A stretch of 64,000 nucleotides of DNA from Roseitranquillus sediminis. GTDB lineage: Bacteria > Pseudomonadota > Alphaproteobacteria > Rhodobacterales > Rhodobacteraceae. Positions within the stretch are counted from its first letter, which is position 1. Each line of letters begins with the position of its first letter. Positions 30,498 through 39,079 of this stretch are shown in pieces. Below the pieces are notes generated by a model. It was not told the origin of the DNA, made no database searches, and saw only the letters and a program-made list of their open reading frames with translations. Made by a program: the position numbers and the translations under genes. The stretch covers positions 496,001 through 560,000 of the forward strand of contig NZ_JAFFOB010000015.1 in NCBI RefSeq assembly GCF_016918935.1, in the 5' to 3' direction.

Positions 30498-31993
30498 TGC
30501 TCCACGAAGAGGCGCACGAAGGGGATCCCCGCACGCCCCCAGTAGTCGTCGATGAAGTGCTCGAGATCCGGCGCCGCGCCGCCCTTGTGCGCGCCGAGGC
30601 CGTTGCGGACCCGGTAGTAATCCTCGCAGATCATCGCCTGCTGCTCGCGGTTGAAGTCTACATAGGTCCGACCTGCGGCGATGGAGGCCGACAGGCTGCC
30701 GTCGAGCGCCTTGTAGTCGTAGCCCTGCCCGAACTGCTGCGCGTGGATGGCCTGCGGCATGTACATGGCGCCGACCAGCTCGTACTGCGCGACGTGGGTC
30801 AGCTCGTGCACCGCCAGCGACTCGTCCATCGTGTGGCCGGTGTGAATGATGTGCATCGTCGTCACCGCGCGGTGCTGCGCGCCGGAAGTGCCGAAGATCT
30901 GGTCGAGGGCGCTGCCCGAGAAGCCGGGCGAGAACAGCGCCGCCAGCCGCGCCACCAGGCTGTTGTAGTCGACGCGGATGCGGCTGTAGGGGATCAGCCC
31001 TGGCGGATGCACCTGCTGCGCCGCCCCGATCTGCGCGGCGTTGAGCGGCCTCATCCAATTCACTCGCGCCCACAGGAACCGCAGGAACTCGCCCGCTCCG
31101 AAGATCTCGAGCGCGTGCATGAAGAACTGGCCCACATGCGCCGCACCGTCGAGGATGCCCTCCACCATGTGGTTCCAAAGCGCTCCGTAGCCCTGCCAGT
31201 TGACGAAGAGGGCGCCCAACCCGGCGAGCCAGTCGCCGATGCCGCCGGGGACCTGCACGACGTCCGCCAGCAGCCTCAAGGCGCGTCCGGGCAGGCTGGT
31301 GACATAGGTCATCGCCAGCGCGGGCACGTCAAGAAGGTCCATCATGACCTGCGCCGCGGCCTGGTGAGCGGTCTGCATGACCGGGTCGAGGACCGGCGCC
31401 ACCAGGTCGTTGGCGCGCCGCATCGCGCCGCCGATCTCGTCGAAGACGCCGAACTGGACCTGCTGGCCCTCGGCGCTCTCGGCGGGAAGATCGGCCGCGC
31501 GCCGGGCGGGTCCCGCACCGGAGATCGCACGGGCCAGATGATCGGCACCGCGCTCCTGTGCGGCGCGGTGCGACTGGGTATGGTCGCCGCCCTTCTGCTG
31601 CGCCACGTGCGCCAGCTCGTGCCCCAGCGCGAAGCGCCCTTCGGGGCGCGAAAGGTCGGGAAGCCCGCGCGGAAAGGCGATGACGTTGCCCCGCGTCCCG
31701 GCGTCGGCGCCGCGGTGGGCGACGCGGGCGGCGAGCGGGCCGGTGGTGGTCAGCCGCACGTCGCTCAGACCGTGGCCGAGGGCAGTCTCGGCGCGCCGCC
31801 TCAGCGGCGCGGGGACCGGCTGCTCGCCGCAGCGGGGACAGCCACCGCCGCAGGGGCAGGGCGCGCGCCGCTGCGAGGCGGCGGGCGCGGGCGCGGGCCG
31901 GGGCGTGGGGTCGGCCCAGGCCGCGGTCGCGCCCGACGGGCGCGCGGCATGCAGCGCATCGCTCGCCTCGGGCGTGGCCGCCGCGCGCTGCAT
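30494..31993 (-). CDS. eCIS-associated DUF4157 protein with two HExxH motifs
   Basis: A 499-aa protein encoded 3 nt after the beta-helix gene. It has an N-terminal Cys motif CPCGGGCPRC (residues 46-55), nearly identical to that of the next protein. A DUF4157 domain follows, with HELAH (125-129) in FALGHELAHVAQQ. The middle is helical and partly hydrophobic (about 200-300). A second zincin motif HELTH (396-400) sits in AVHELTHVAQYELVG, followed by FNREQQAMICEDYY, whose Glu residues could be the third zinc ligand. DUF4157 domains are enriched in eCIS loci and are thought to act in effector processing or loading. The C-terminal peptidase-like domain could itself be an effector. Both active-site sets look intact. 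Confidence 0.85.
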   Translation of the reverse strand: MQRAAATPEASDALHAARPSGATAAWADPTPRPAPAPAASQRRAPCPCGGGCPRCGEQPVPAPLRRRAETALGHGLSDVRLTTTGPLAARVAHRGADAGTRGNVIAFPRGLPDLSRPEGRFALGHELAHVAQQKGGDHTQSHRAAQERGADHLARAISGAGPARRAADLPAESAEGQQVQFGVFDEIGGAMRRANDLVAPVLDPVMQTAHQAAAQVMMDLLDVPALAMTYVTSLPGRALRLLADVVQVPGGIGDWLAGLGALFVNWQGYGALWNHMVEGILDGAAHVGQFFMHALEIFGAGEFLRFLWARVNWMRPLNAAQIGAAQQVHPPGLIPYSRIRVDYNSLVARLAALFSPGFSGSALDQIFGTSGAQHRAVTTMHIIHTGHTMDESLAVHELTHVAQYELVGAMYMPQAIHAQQFGQGYDYKALDGSLSASIAAGRTYVDFNREQQAMICEDYYRVRNGLGAHKGGAAPDLEHFIDDYWGRAGIPFVRLFVEQ

Positions 31994-31996
31994 GGC

Positions 31997-34900
31997 CTAG
32001 CCCTCCTCCTCGCGCCGGCGCCGGGCGATCTCGAGCGCCTCGCGTGCTGACAACGTCAGCCGCGGACCGGAGGCCCCGATGATGCGGGTCGCCTCGGCGT
32101 CCGACAGGCGCGACAGGCTTTCCGCGTCAGCCACGCCGGCGCTGCGCAGAAGGCGAGCTGTCACGCCGCCGACGCCGCGGACGTCCTCCAGCCGCACGCC
32201 GATGTCCGGGGTCACGTCGCGCTCCCTCGGCTCCTCCACGCGACGCTCCGGCTCTTCCGGCTCGACGCGGTCGCGCGGAGGGGCGTCGGCGCCAGTGTCG
32301 CGCGGCGGCCTCTCGGCAGGGGGTTCCTCTCTCGTAGAATCTGGGGTGTCGATCCCGGTGTCCCGCTCGGTGCGCCGCTCCTCGTCTCGCGGAACGATCC
32401 GGCTGCGGGTGAAGATCGAGGTGGTGTCGGTCGGGCGCACCGGCACCTTCGGCGGCCGCGCGGTGATCTCGATCGGGGTGCGCACCAACGGGTCGTCGCC
32501 GATCACGATGCGCTTCGGCTCGCGGGTGACGATGTCGCCGGAGGCATCCGTCACGCGCACGAAGACGTCGTCGCGTCGGCCGAGCGTGCGGCGTGTCTCC
32601 TCGTCGATGGCGAGCGCGTAGTAGCCGTGCTCGTCGGTCTCGGTCGAAACGCCCAGCGGGCGGCCGCGGCGGTCCACCAGCTCGACGGTCTGCCCGGCGG
32701 CGGCGCGGCCCTTGGAGTCAGCCACGCGACCATCGAGCAGCGCGCCCTCGTCGGGCAACTCCGCCTCGCGCACCCGTGCGAGATCGGCCTGCACCTCCAG
32801 CGCCTCGGCGCTCTCGCGACGGGCCCGCCCGGCCGCGCGCAGCTCCTGCACGACCGGCGCGTCCGCCTGCATGACATGGAGGCGTTGCGCCTCGCCCTGG
32901 TAGGCCAGATTCGTGCGGATGCGCACTTGGCTGACGCCGCTGATCGAGCCCTTGAGCCCAGTGTCGACGGCGGCCGCGCCGTCCTGGAGCTGCGCGTTCG
33001 GCGAGACGGAGTGGTGCAGAGGCTGCATCACCGCGGCGCCGAGATAGTCGTTCGTGGAGAGATCGCGCTGACCGGGGCAGAACTGGCTGTGCACCACCTG
33101 GTTCGGCCTGTCCTCGACCGGGATCGCGCCTTGGCTGACGGCGATGATGCAGTGATCGCCCTGGTTGTGGGCGGTGATGTTCATCGCGCTCGCTCCGCCC
33201 GAAACGGTGGTGCCTGTCGTCAACGAGAGCGCCGAAAGCCCGGTGCGGAAGGCGCGCTCACGGAAACGATTGCCGGTCATCCGCAGCGAATGCGCGAAGC
33301 CGACGGTGTTGCAGAAGGTGACGTCCGGCCGGAACATGCCGCTCTGGTTGTTGGCGAAGCCGAGGTCGTCGACGGTGGCGATGACCATCGACGTCCAGCA
33401 AAGGTTATCCGGTCCGGTCCGCACGCGGTTCGAGTTGAACATCGTCTCGCCGCCTGGAAGCATCGCCTCGACCTGCGGCTCGAAGGCGGCGGCGATCATG
33501 AGGTCCGATTCGAAGGAGTCCGACTGCACGAACGCGCCGCCGACATTGGCGAAGGCCTGCATCCGGTGGATGCCGCCGAGGTTCAGGATCAGAACGCCGC
33601 CGACCAGCATGTCGATGCTGCTCCACGCGCCCTCGGTTTCGGCGTTGAGCGTGTTGCCGACGCACGAGACAGGCCCGTAGGCGAGAGCGGTGATCGCGCG
33701 TCCGGCGGGCTGGTCGACCACGTTGTCGGCGATGACGAGCGCCGGCTTCTGCTGGCCGTCCGCCGTGCCGCCTGCGACGACGGCGCTCGCCAGACGGATG
33801 AAGATGCCGCCGCGCAGCCCCTCGCTCCGCAGCTCGCGATAGGTCGCAGCCACGGGTCCGTTGCCGACGATGTAGTTGTCGGTGATCAGCGCCTCCTCGA
33901 CATAGCCCGCGAAGATGCCGGCGCAGGGCTCGGCCGCGCTGCCTCCGTTGCCGCTGATGTGGTTGCCGACGATCTTCAGGCCCTCGACGAGCGCGAGCGA
34001 GATCCCGCCCTGCGCGACGAAGAGCGCGGTGGCGCGCATCTCGTCGGTGAAGGCGGCGCGCAGGTTGTTCTCGATCCGATTGCCGCGGATCTCGAGGTCG
34101 CGGACGAGGTTCGTGGTGCCGATCAGCTCCTTGGGCGCGAAGAGCGCGGAGAGCATCTCGGCCACGCCCTCCAGGCTCTGGCCGGACGGCAACGGCGGGT
34201 CCGGCACCAGGTCGTAGAACCAGAAGCCGATGCCAGAGAGGCCCATCCGCTCGATCTCGTTCTCATGGATGCGAATGCGGGTCAGGAACCCCGCCTCGAC
34301 GTTAGGGTCTTCGACGGCGCCGGGACCGACGGAGACGATGTAGACGATGCCGGCGCCGAGGGTGACGCTCTCGACCCCGAGTATCTCGAGACCGGGCTCG
34401 ACGCCGAGCGTGTAGCTGCCCGGCGCCGCGGGGATCTGGACCTCGCCGTTGTCGTCGGTGACGCCGGTGAAGGCGGGGGCGGACGCGCCCGGAAAAGTCA
34501 GGGTGACCGTGCGGCCCGGCTCCGGCTGGCCCTGCTCGTCGCGCAGGACGGCGAAGAAGGCGCGGCCGACGACACGGACCGTCGGCGCCTCGACCGGCTG
34601 TTCGTCGTCGTCCTCCTCTTCCTCGCCAGTGGGAAAGACGCCGCCGAGCGTGATCCCGTGGCCGAGTCCCCCGTCAATCCGGTTGCGCAGGATGTCGACC
34701 CGCGTCGAGCCGCCCTTTACGTGAAAGCCGCCGCGCGCCTGGTAGGGCTGCTGGGGCGGAGTGGCGACGAGCGAGCCGGCCCAGACGAAGGTGACGTAGG
34801 CGATGACGGAGGTGAGGTTACCGAAGAGGTCCTCCGGTTCGATGCAGGGGTCGGAGGGGTCGGGCGGCTCTTCCCGGTCGTCATCGTCCTCGTCGCCTGG

Positions 34901-36748
34901 CGGCGAGAACTCGAAGGGCCAGACCCCGCAGTGGTTGCGCTCGATCAGCGCGCCGGTGGCGCGAAGCGAGATCACCGACTGACCCATCGGGTGGTCGAGC
35001 AGCCAGATCCGGTTGCCGATGATCCGCACGTCCTCCACCGTCTCGACGTGGATGCCGTGGGTCAGCGCCATGATCCGGCAGCCCTCGACCCGCACCTCGC
35101 GGAGTGGCGACTCTGGACTGCCCGCGATCTCGACCGCCGCGCCGAAGGGCGCGATCATGTCGACCTCGCGCACCGAGATGTCCTGACCGCCGAGAACTCG
35201 GATGATCGGCTGGTCGACGCTCGCCGGGCGCGGCAGGACGAAGGTGCGGTGGCGGCAGCCCTCGATCTGCACGCCGCGCAGGCCGATCAGCGAAAGGTTC
35301 GCGAAGTGGATGCCGGGCAGCAGACAGAGCTTGCCGCCGGCGGGGGGCAGGTGTGCCGCCGCCTCCTCGAGAGAGTTGAAGTCGCCGAAGGTCGTCGTGC
35401 CGTTGCCGACGATATAGGTGCAGCAGACCTTCTGGTTGCTGAGCGGGCGGAAGCGGCGGCGGCAGTCCTCGATCTCGCCGCCAAGGGTGGTGTCCTGCGC
35501 GTCGGTCCACTCGATCTCGGCCAGCGCCACGCGGCGGATCATCGGTCCCTCGGGCGCGGCGTCGTCGAGCAGGACCTCGGGATTGGCGATCTCGCCCGCG
35601 CGCACGTCGAAGTTCCACCATGAGCCGGGGCGGTAGGAAGCACCGGCGGGCGGCTCGAAGGCGAGGCGGATGCCGTCGCGCAGCTCGACCGGGTCGGCGG
35701 CGTTGGTGAAGTCGGAGACGGGACGGATGCCGTTCCAGAGGCGGAAGAAGACCGGCCCCGCCGCGCCCGGCATCGCACCGAAGGTCGGCGGCTGCGTCAG
35801 GTCGAGCTCGCCGTCGGCGTTGAGCGACGCGGGCGCGCCGTAGGTCACGCGCCAGTGGCCGATCTCCGCGTCGAACTCAACCGCCTCGAGGTAGAATTCC
35901 GTCAGGCCGCTGTGCAGGATCGCGGAACGGTTCGCGGTGATGATCACGCGCGGATCGGCGCCGCCGTGGAACGTGCCGCGCCCGACGAGGCCGCCGTTGA
36001 CCTGCGACCACTTGAACCGGACCGGACCCGCATTCGTCTCGGCGATCTCGATCCGGTAGAGGTTGTGCTCGAAGCCGGAATAGCCGCCCCCCTCGACCAC
36101 CGGACAATCGCCCGGCACCACCGTCGGCGGCTCGAGCGAAACCGTCAGCCGCCCGTGGTCGTCCGGCTCGCGCAGCCGGTCGCCGATGTTCGAGCAGTCC
36201 TCGCCGGGTGCGAGCCGCAGCAGGCGGATGCCTGCGCGGGTGATCAGGCGCTCGGCCGTGTCGGGGCCGCCCAGCGCCGGCTCGATCAGCCGCGCGGGGT
36301 TCTGGAAGCCGTTCAGCGCCTCCAGCCCGAACTCCAGCACCACCGCATCCCGCACGTCGTCGCCCACCTGGGCGGTCGAGGTGCCGGGCGGGTTGTGCGG
36401 CGGCGGCAGGTAGCTCGCGCGGCGCATCACCGGCGCGTTCTCGTCCGGCGGCTCTCCCTTCAGCCGCGTGCGCAGCCCGTCCGCCCAGATCCAGCCGGGG
36501 TGCAGCGAGACCAGCACCGTCTCGCCGTCGACCACCGCGCTCAGCACCTGCCAGCCGTCCGGCTCCTCCGCCGGCACGGCGGCGACGCCGGCGCCCACGA
36601 TGTCGCGCCCGGCGGCGAGCCGCCAGGCGACGGCGATCGCCTCGCCCTCGGTCAGGTCCGCGTCGGTGATCAGGCGGCCCTGCTGGTAGAGGACGCCCTG
36701 GTGGTCCTCCTCCGGGTCGAAGCGCCAGGTCGAAAAGTCACCCTTCAT
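31997..36748 (-). CDS. Large eCIS surface protein: DUF6519-like N-terminus, beta-helix, C-terminal HhH
   Basis: A 1583-aa protein encoded between the baseplate genes and the DUF4157 pair. The N-terminal 450 residues (MKGDFSTWRFDPEEDHQGVL, QQGRLITDADLTEGEAIA) resemble the DUF6519 module found at phage-tail-like baseplates. Residues about 460-1230 form a right-handed parallel beta-helix with many short repeats (EVDMIAPFG, VRVEGCRIMAL, DVRIIGNRIWLL, LEIRGNRIENN). It is interrupted near 740-850 by an acidic loop and a carboxypeptidase-regulatory-like domain. A second such domain (about 1330-1430, VADSKGRAAAGQTVELVD) precedes an Arg/Glu/Pro-rich linker and a C-terminal helix-hairpin-helix domain (LEDVRGVGGVTARLLRSAGV). 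A likely tail fibre or surface-binding protein. No signal peptide, consistent with assembly inside the cell. Confidence 0.8.
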   Translation of the reverse strand: MKGDFSTWRFDPEEDHQGVLYQQGRLITDADLTEGEAIAVAWRLAAGRDIVGAGVAAVPAEEPDGWQVLSAVVDGETVLVSLHPGWIWADGLRTRLKGEPPDENAPVMRRASYLPPPHNPPGTSTAQVGDDVRDAVVLEFGLEALNGFQNPARLIEPALGGPDTAERLITRAGIRLLRLAPGEDCSNIGDRLREPDDHGRLTVSLEPPTVVPGDCPVVEGGGYSGFEHNLYRIEIAETNAGPVRFKWSQVNGGLVGRGTFHGGADPRVIITANRSAILHSGLTEFYLEAVEFDAEIGHWRVTYGAPASLNADGELDLTQPPTFGAMPGAAGPVFFRLWNGIRPVSDFTNAADPVELRDGIRLAFEPPAGASYRPGSWWNFDVRAGEIANPEVLLDDAAPEGPMIRRVALAEIEWTDAQDTTLGGEIEDCRRRFRPLSNQKVCCTYIVGNGTTTFGDFNSLEEAAAHLPPAGGKLCLLPGIHFANLSLIGLRGVQIEGCRHRTFVLPRPASVDQPIIRVLGGQDISVREVDMIAPFGAAVEIAGSPESPLREVRVEGCRIMALTHGIHVETVEDVRIIGNRIWLLDHPMGQSVISLRATGALIERNHCGVWPFEFSPPGDEDDDDREEPPDPSDPCIEPEDLFGNLTSVIAYVTFVWAGSLVATPPQQPYQARGGFHVKGGSTRVDILRNRIDGGLGHGITLGGVFPTGEEEEDDDEQPVEAPTVRVVGRAFFAVLRDEQGQPEPGRTVTLTFPGASAPAFTGVTDDNGEVQIPAAPGSYTLGVEPGLEILGVESVTLGAGIVYIVSVGPGAVEDPNVEAGFLTRIRIHENEIERMGLSGIGFWFYDLVPDPPLPSGQSLEGVAEMLSALFAPKELIGTTNLVRDLEIRGNRIENNLRAAFTDEMRATALFVAQGGISLALVEGLKIVGNHISGNGGSAAEPCAGIFAGYVEEALITDNYIVGNGPVAATYRELRSEGLRGGIFIRLASAVVAGGTADGQQKPALVIADNVVDQPAGRAITALAYGPVSCVGNTLNAETEGAWSSIDMLVGGVLILNLGGIHRMQAFANVGGAFVQSDSFESDLMIAAAFEPQVEAMLPGGETMFNSNRVRTGPDNLCWTSMVIATVDDLGFANNQSGMFRPDVTFCNTVGFAHSLRMTGNRFRERAFRTGLSALSLTTGTTVSGGASAMNITAHNQGDHCIIAVSQGAIPVEDRPNQVVHSQFCPGQRDLSTNDYLGAAVMQPLHHSVSPNAQLQDGAAAVDTGLKGSISGVSQVRIRTNLAYQGEAQRLHVMQADAPVVQELRAAGRARRESAEALEVQADLARVREAELPDEGALLDGRVADSKGRAAAGQTVELVDRRGRPLGVSTETDEHGYYALAIDEETRRTLGRRDDVFVRVTDASGDIVTREPKRIVIGDDPLVRTPIEITARPPKVPVRPTDTTSIFTRSRIVPRDEERRTERDTGIDTPDSTREEPPAERPPRDTGADAPPRDRVEPEEPERRVEEPRERDVTPDIGVRLEDVRGVGGVTARLLRSAGVADAESLSRLSDAEATRIIGASGPRLTLSAREALEIARRRREEEG

Positions 36749-36760
36749 CGGACCTCTCCC

Positions 36761-39079
36761 TCACGTCACCAGCAGCACGAGCGGGCGCACGCCCACCGGA
36801 TTGAACTCGCGCAGCCGTATGTTCAGGTTGATGAGCCTGTGCGCCTCGAGCAGGCTCGCGTAGGCGCCCATCTGGTCGTCCTCCGCACCGCGGTGCGTCA
36901 CCGCGAAGTCGGTGCCGCGGGCGAGCTGGCAATAGCCGGGCTGGCCATGCCGGATGCTGGTGAAGACGATGCGCGCGCCGGAGACGCAGGCATGGTTCGG
37001 CGGCAGGCGATCGCCGTCGCCGGAGAAGCGGCAGTGCTTCAGGCAGCCCTTCTGGTGGTTCCAGACGGTGAGGCGATGAACGAAGATGCCGCCCGAGCCG
37101 CGCGCCTCGCGCACCCGCACGCGGCCGAGGACCGTGACGTTGCGGACCCAGAGCGGCGCGGCGTAGTCCTCCGTGGCGGGGCCGATCGCGGGAGTCGGGC
37201 CCGGCGGATCGTCCGGCCCGTCGCCGGCGTCGACGATGCTGTCCTGCAGGTGGAGGACGTAGCCGTCGTCGATGGCGAGCGGTCCCGCCACCGTGCGGCT
37301 CAGCACGATGTCGGGCGTGGGCTCGAAAGCGTCCTCGTCGTCGCTGTCGGCGAAGCCGTAGCCGTTGGCGAGCGCCATCGCCTGCCGGAAGGGCGCTCGG
37401 CTGCCGTCGCGCATCTCGTGGCCGCCGGGGTCGAGGGTGCAGTCCCGCAGTTCCAGCCGCGCCAGCGCCGCGCGGGCGACGAGCGGCCCGTCGGCCGGCG
37501 CGAAACCGTCTGCGGCGGTGACAAAGAGGCCCTGCAGATCGACCGAGACGAAGATCGCCTCCGGTGCCGCCGGATCGGCCGGGCGGAACGCGAGCGGCGT
37601 CGCCAGCCGGATCACCGGGCGGGCGGCGCCGCCGGCGCGGATGGTCAGCGGATGCGCCAGCCGCAGCGACAGCGTGCCGCCCTCGTTCAGCGCGCCGGGC
37701 AGGACGGAGGGGTCGAGGTCGTGCAACAGGCTGTCGCGGATCTCGACGATCAGCGGCCCGGTCTCGTCCTGCAGGTTCGCCAGCGCGTCCTGCAGGCTCG
37801 GCGCTGCGGGGTCGAGGCCGTCGACCACCCGCAGCTCGGCCCCCGGCACTGGCTCGGGATCGGCCGAGCCGGGATGTGCGCCGACGCGTCCCACGCTGCC
37901 GTAGGTGTAGCCGAAGAAGACGCGCGGGCGGGGATCGGTCGTGGCGTCGGAGACCAGCGCGTCGCGCTCCGGAGCGGTGGCCACGCCAACGAGGACGCGG
38001 CCGATGATCGGGTCGATGACGAGGTCGTGCGCCATCAGGTCGAAGCGCAGGCCCGTCTCCCACGCGCAGAGATTGGCGCTGCGGACGCGCCAGTCGACGC
38101 CGTCGAGGATCGACTGCGGGACGTAGAGCTGCAGCCCCACGTTGCCGAGGTCGAGCCCCTCCGGCCCGTCCGCCGTCTCCTCAAAGCTGTCCACCGAGAG
38201 GTAGGCCGAGGGATTCCCGGCCTCCGACGTGCTTTCCAGCCGCGCGGGCAGGATCGGCGCCGCAACCGCGTCCGGCGCCGTCAGGCGCTCGAGTCCGGTC
38301 TCCGGCTCCGGCTTCTCCCAGACGTTGAAGAGGCGCACCGGCCGGTCGAGCGGGTCGAGGTCGAAGCGCAGCGCGTAGCGCGCCCGACCGCTGCCACCTG
38401 GTGGCCCCAGATCTTCCCATCCCTTGAGCAGCGGGCGCGTCACCGGCAGGCGGAACGGCGCGAGCCGCCAGAGGTGGATGGCGAGGTTCGGCAGGTTGAA
38501 ATGTTTCGCCCCGTCGTCGGCGCGCTTGACGTCGGGCGTGTAGGCGAATGGGTCGAACGCGGTGCCGATCAGCGACAGCATCGCCGGGTCCCGCACCGTC
38601 ACGGTGCCGCCGCGCCGCGGCGTGAAGCGGGTGATGTCCGGCGCGCCGTAGGGCGGGCGGCCGCCGGCGTCGGGGCGCTGATGGTTGAGGTGCTGCGCCC
38701 AGGCGAGGTTGGGGAAGAGTTCGACTGCGCGGCACGGCCAGCCGGTGAGATTCGCCGCCAGCCGCTCAATGGCGCCCAGCGTCCCCTTGCGGCGGCGCAG
38801 GGCGATGGTGTCGGCCACGTCGGCGCGCAGCGTCCGCGGTTCGCCCTTGAGGTGCGTGGTGCCGAGGAGGTCCGCGATGTAAGGGATCACCCAGTCGTCG
38901 CAGGTCTCGATGAAGAGGTCGGCGTAGAGCGCCTCGATGTTCTCGTGCAGCGCGCCGAAGACATGCTCCACCGCACGGAGGTAGGCCGCGAGCTGGCCCG
39001 GTGGCAGCTGTTCGGCGTCGCGGACGCGGTAGATCTCCGGCAGCCGCTCGTAGAGGGGGACGCGCTTCATCTCGGTCAT
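36761..39079 (-). CDS. eCIS baseplate/tail protein, P2 gpI-like
   Basis: A 772-aa protein. The N-terminus (YERLPEIYRVRDAEQLPPG, YLRAVEHVFGALHENIEALY, WVIPYIADLLG, RRRKGTLGAIERLA) is the phage tail protein I-like module of contractile tails, which connects the baseplate wedge to fibres. The C-terminal half contains beta-rich repeats (LARLELRDCTLDPGG, VRNVTVLGRVRV, LTVWNHQKGCLKHCRFSG) resembling a small beta-helix. ATG 39079 overlaps the previous stop (ATGA) and has GGAGGA 6 nt upstream; ATG 39085 would be too close to that site. The gene is 12 nt before the large beta-helix gene. Confidence 0.82.
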   Translation of the reverse strand: MTEMKRVPLYERLPEIYRVRDAEQLPPGQLAAYLRAVEHVFGALHENIEALYADLFIETCDDWVIPYIADLLGTTHLKGEPRTLRADVADTIALRRRKGTLGAIERLAANLTGWPCRAVELFPNLAWAQHLNHQRPDAGGRPPYGAPDITRFTPRRGGTVTVRDPAMLSLIGTAFDPFAYTPDVKRADDGAKHFNLPNLAIHLWRLAPFRLPVTRPLLKGWEDLGPPGGSGRARYALRFDLDPLDRPVRLFNVWEKPEPETGLERLTAPDAVAAPILPARLESTSEAGNPSAYLSVDSFEETADGPEGLDLGNVGLQLYVPQSILDGVDWRVRSANLCAWETGLRFDLMAHDLVIDPIIGRVLVGVATAPERDALVSDATTDPRPRVFFGYTYGSVGRVGAHPGSADPEPVPGAELRVVDGLDPAAPSLQDALANLQDETGPLIVEIRDSLLHDLDPSVLPGALNEGGTLSLRLAHPLTIRAGGAARPVIRLATPLAFRPADPAAPEAIFVSVDLQGLFVTAADGFAPADGPLVARAALARLELRDCTLDPGGHEMRDGSRAPFRQAMALANGYGFADSDDEDAFEPTPDIVLSRTVAGPLAIDDGYVLHLQDSIVDAGDGPDDPPGPTPAIGPATEDYAAPLWVRNVTVLGRVRVREARGSGGIFVHRLTVWNHQKGCLKHCRFSGDGDRLPPNHACVSGARIVFTSIRHGQPGYCQLARGTDFAVTHRGAEDDQMGAYASLLEAHRLINLNIRLREFNPVGVRPLVLLVT

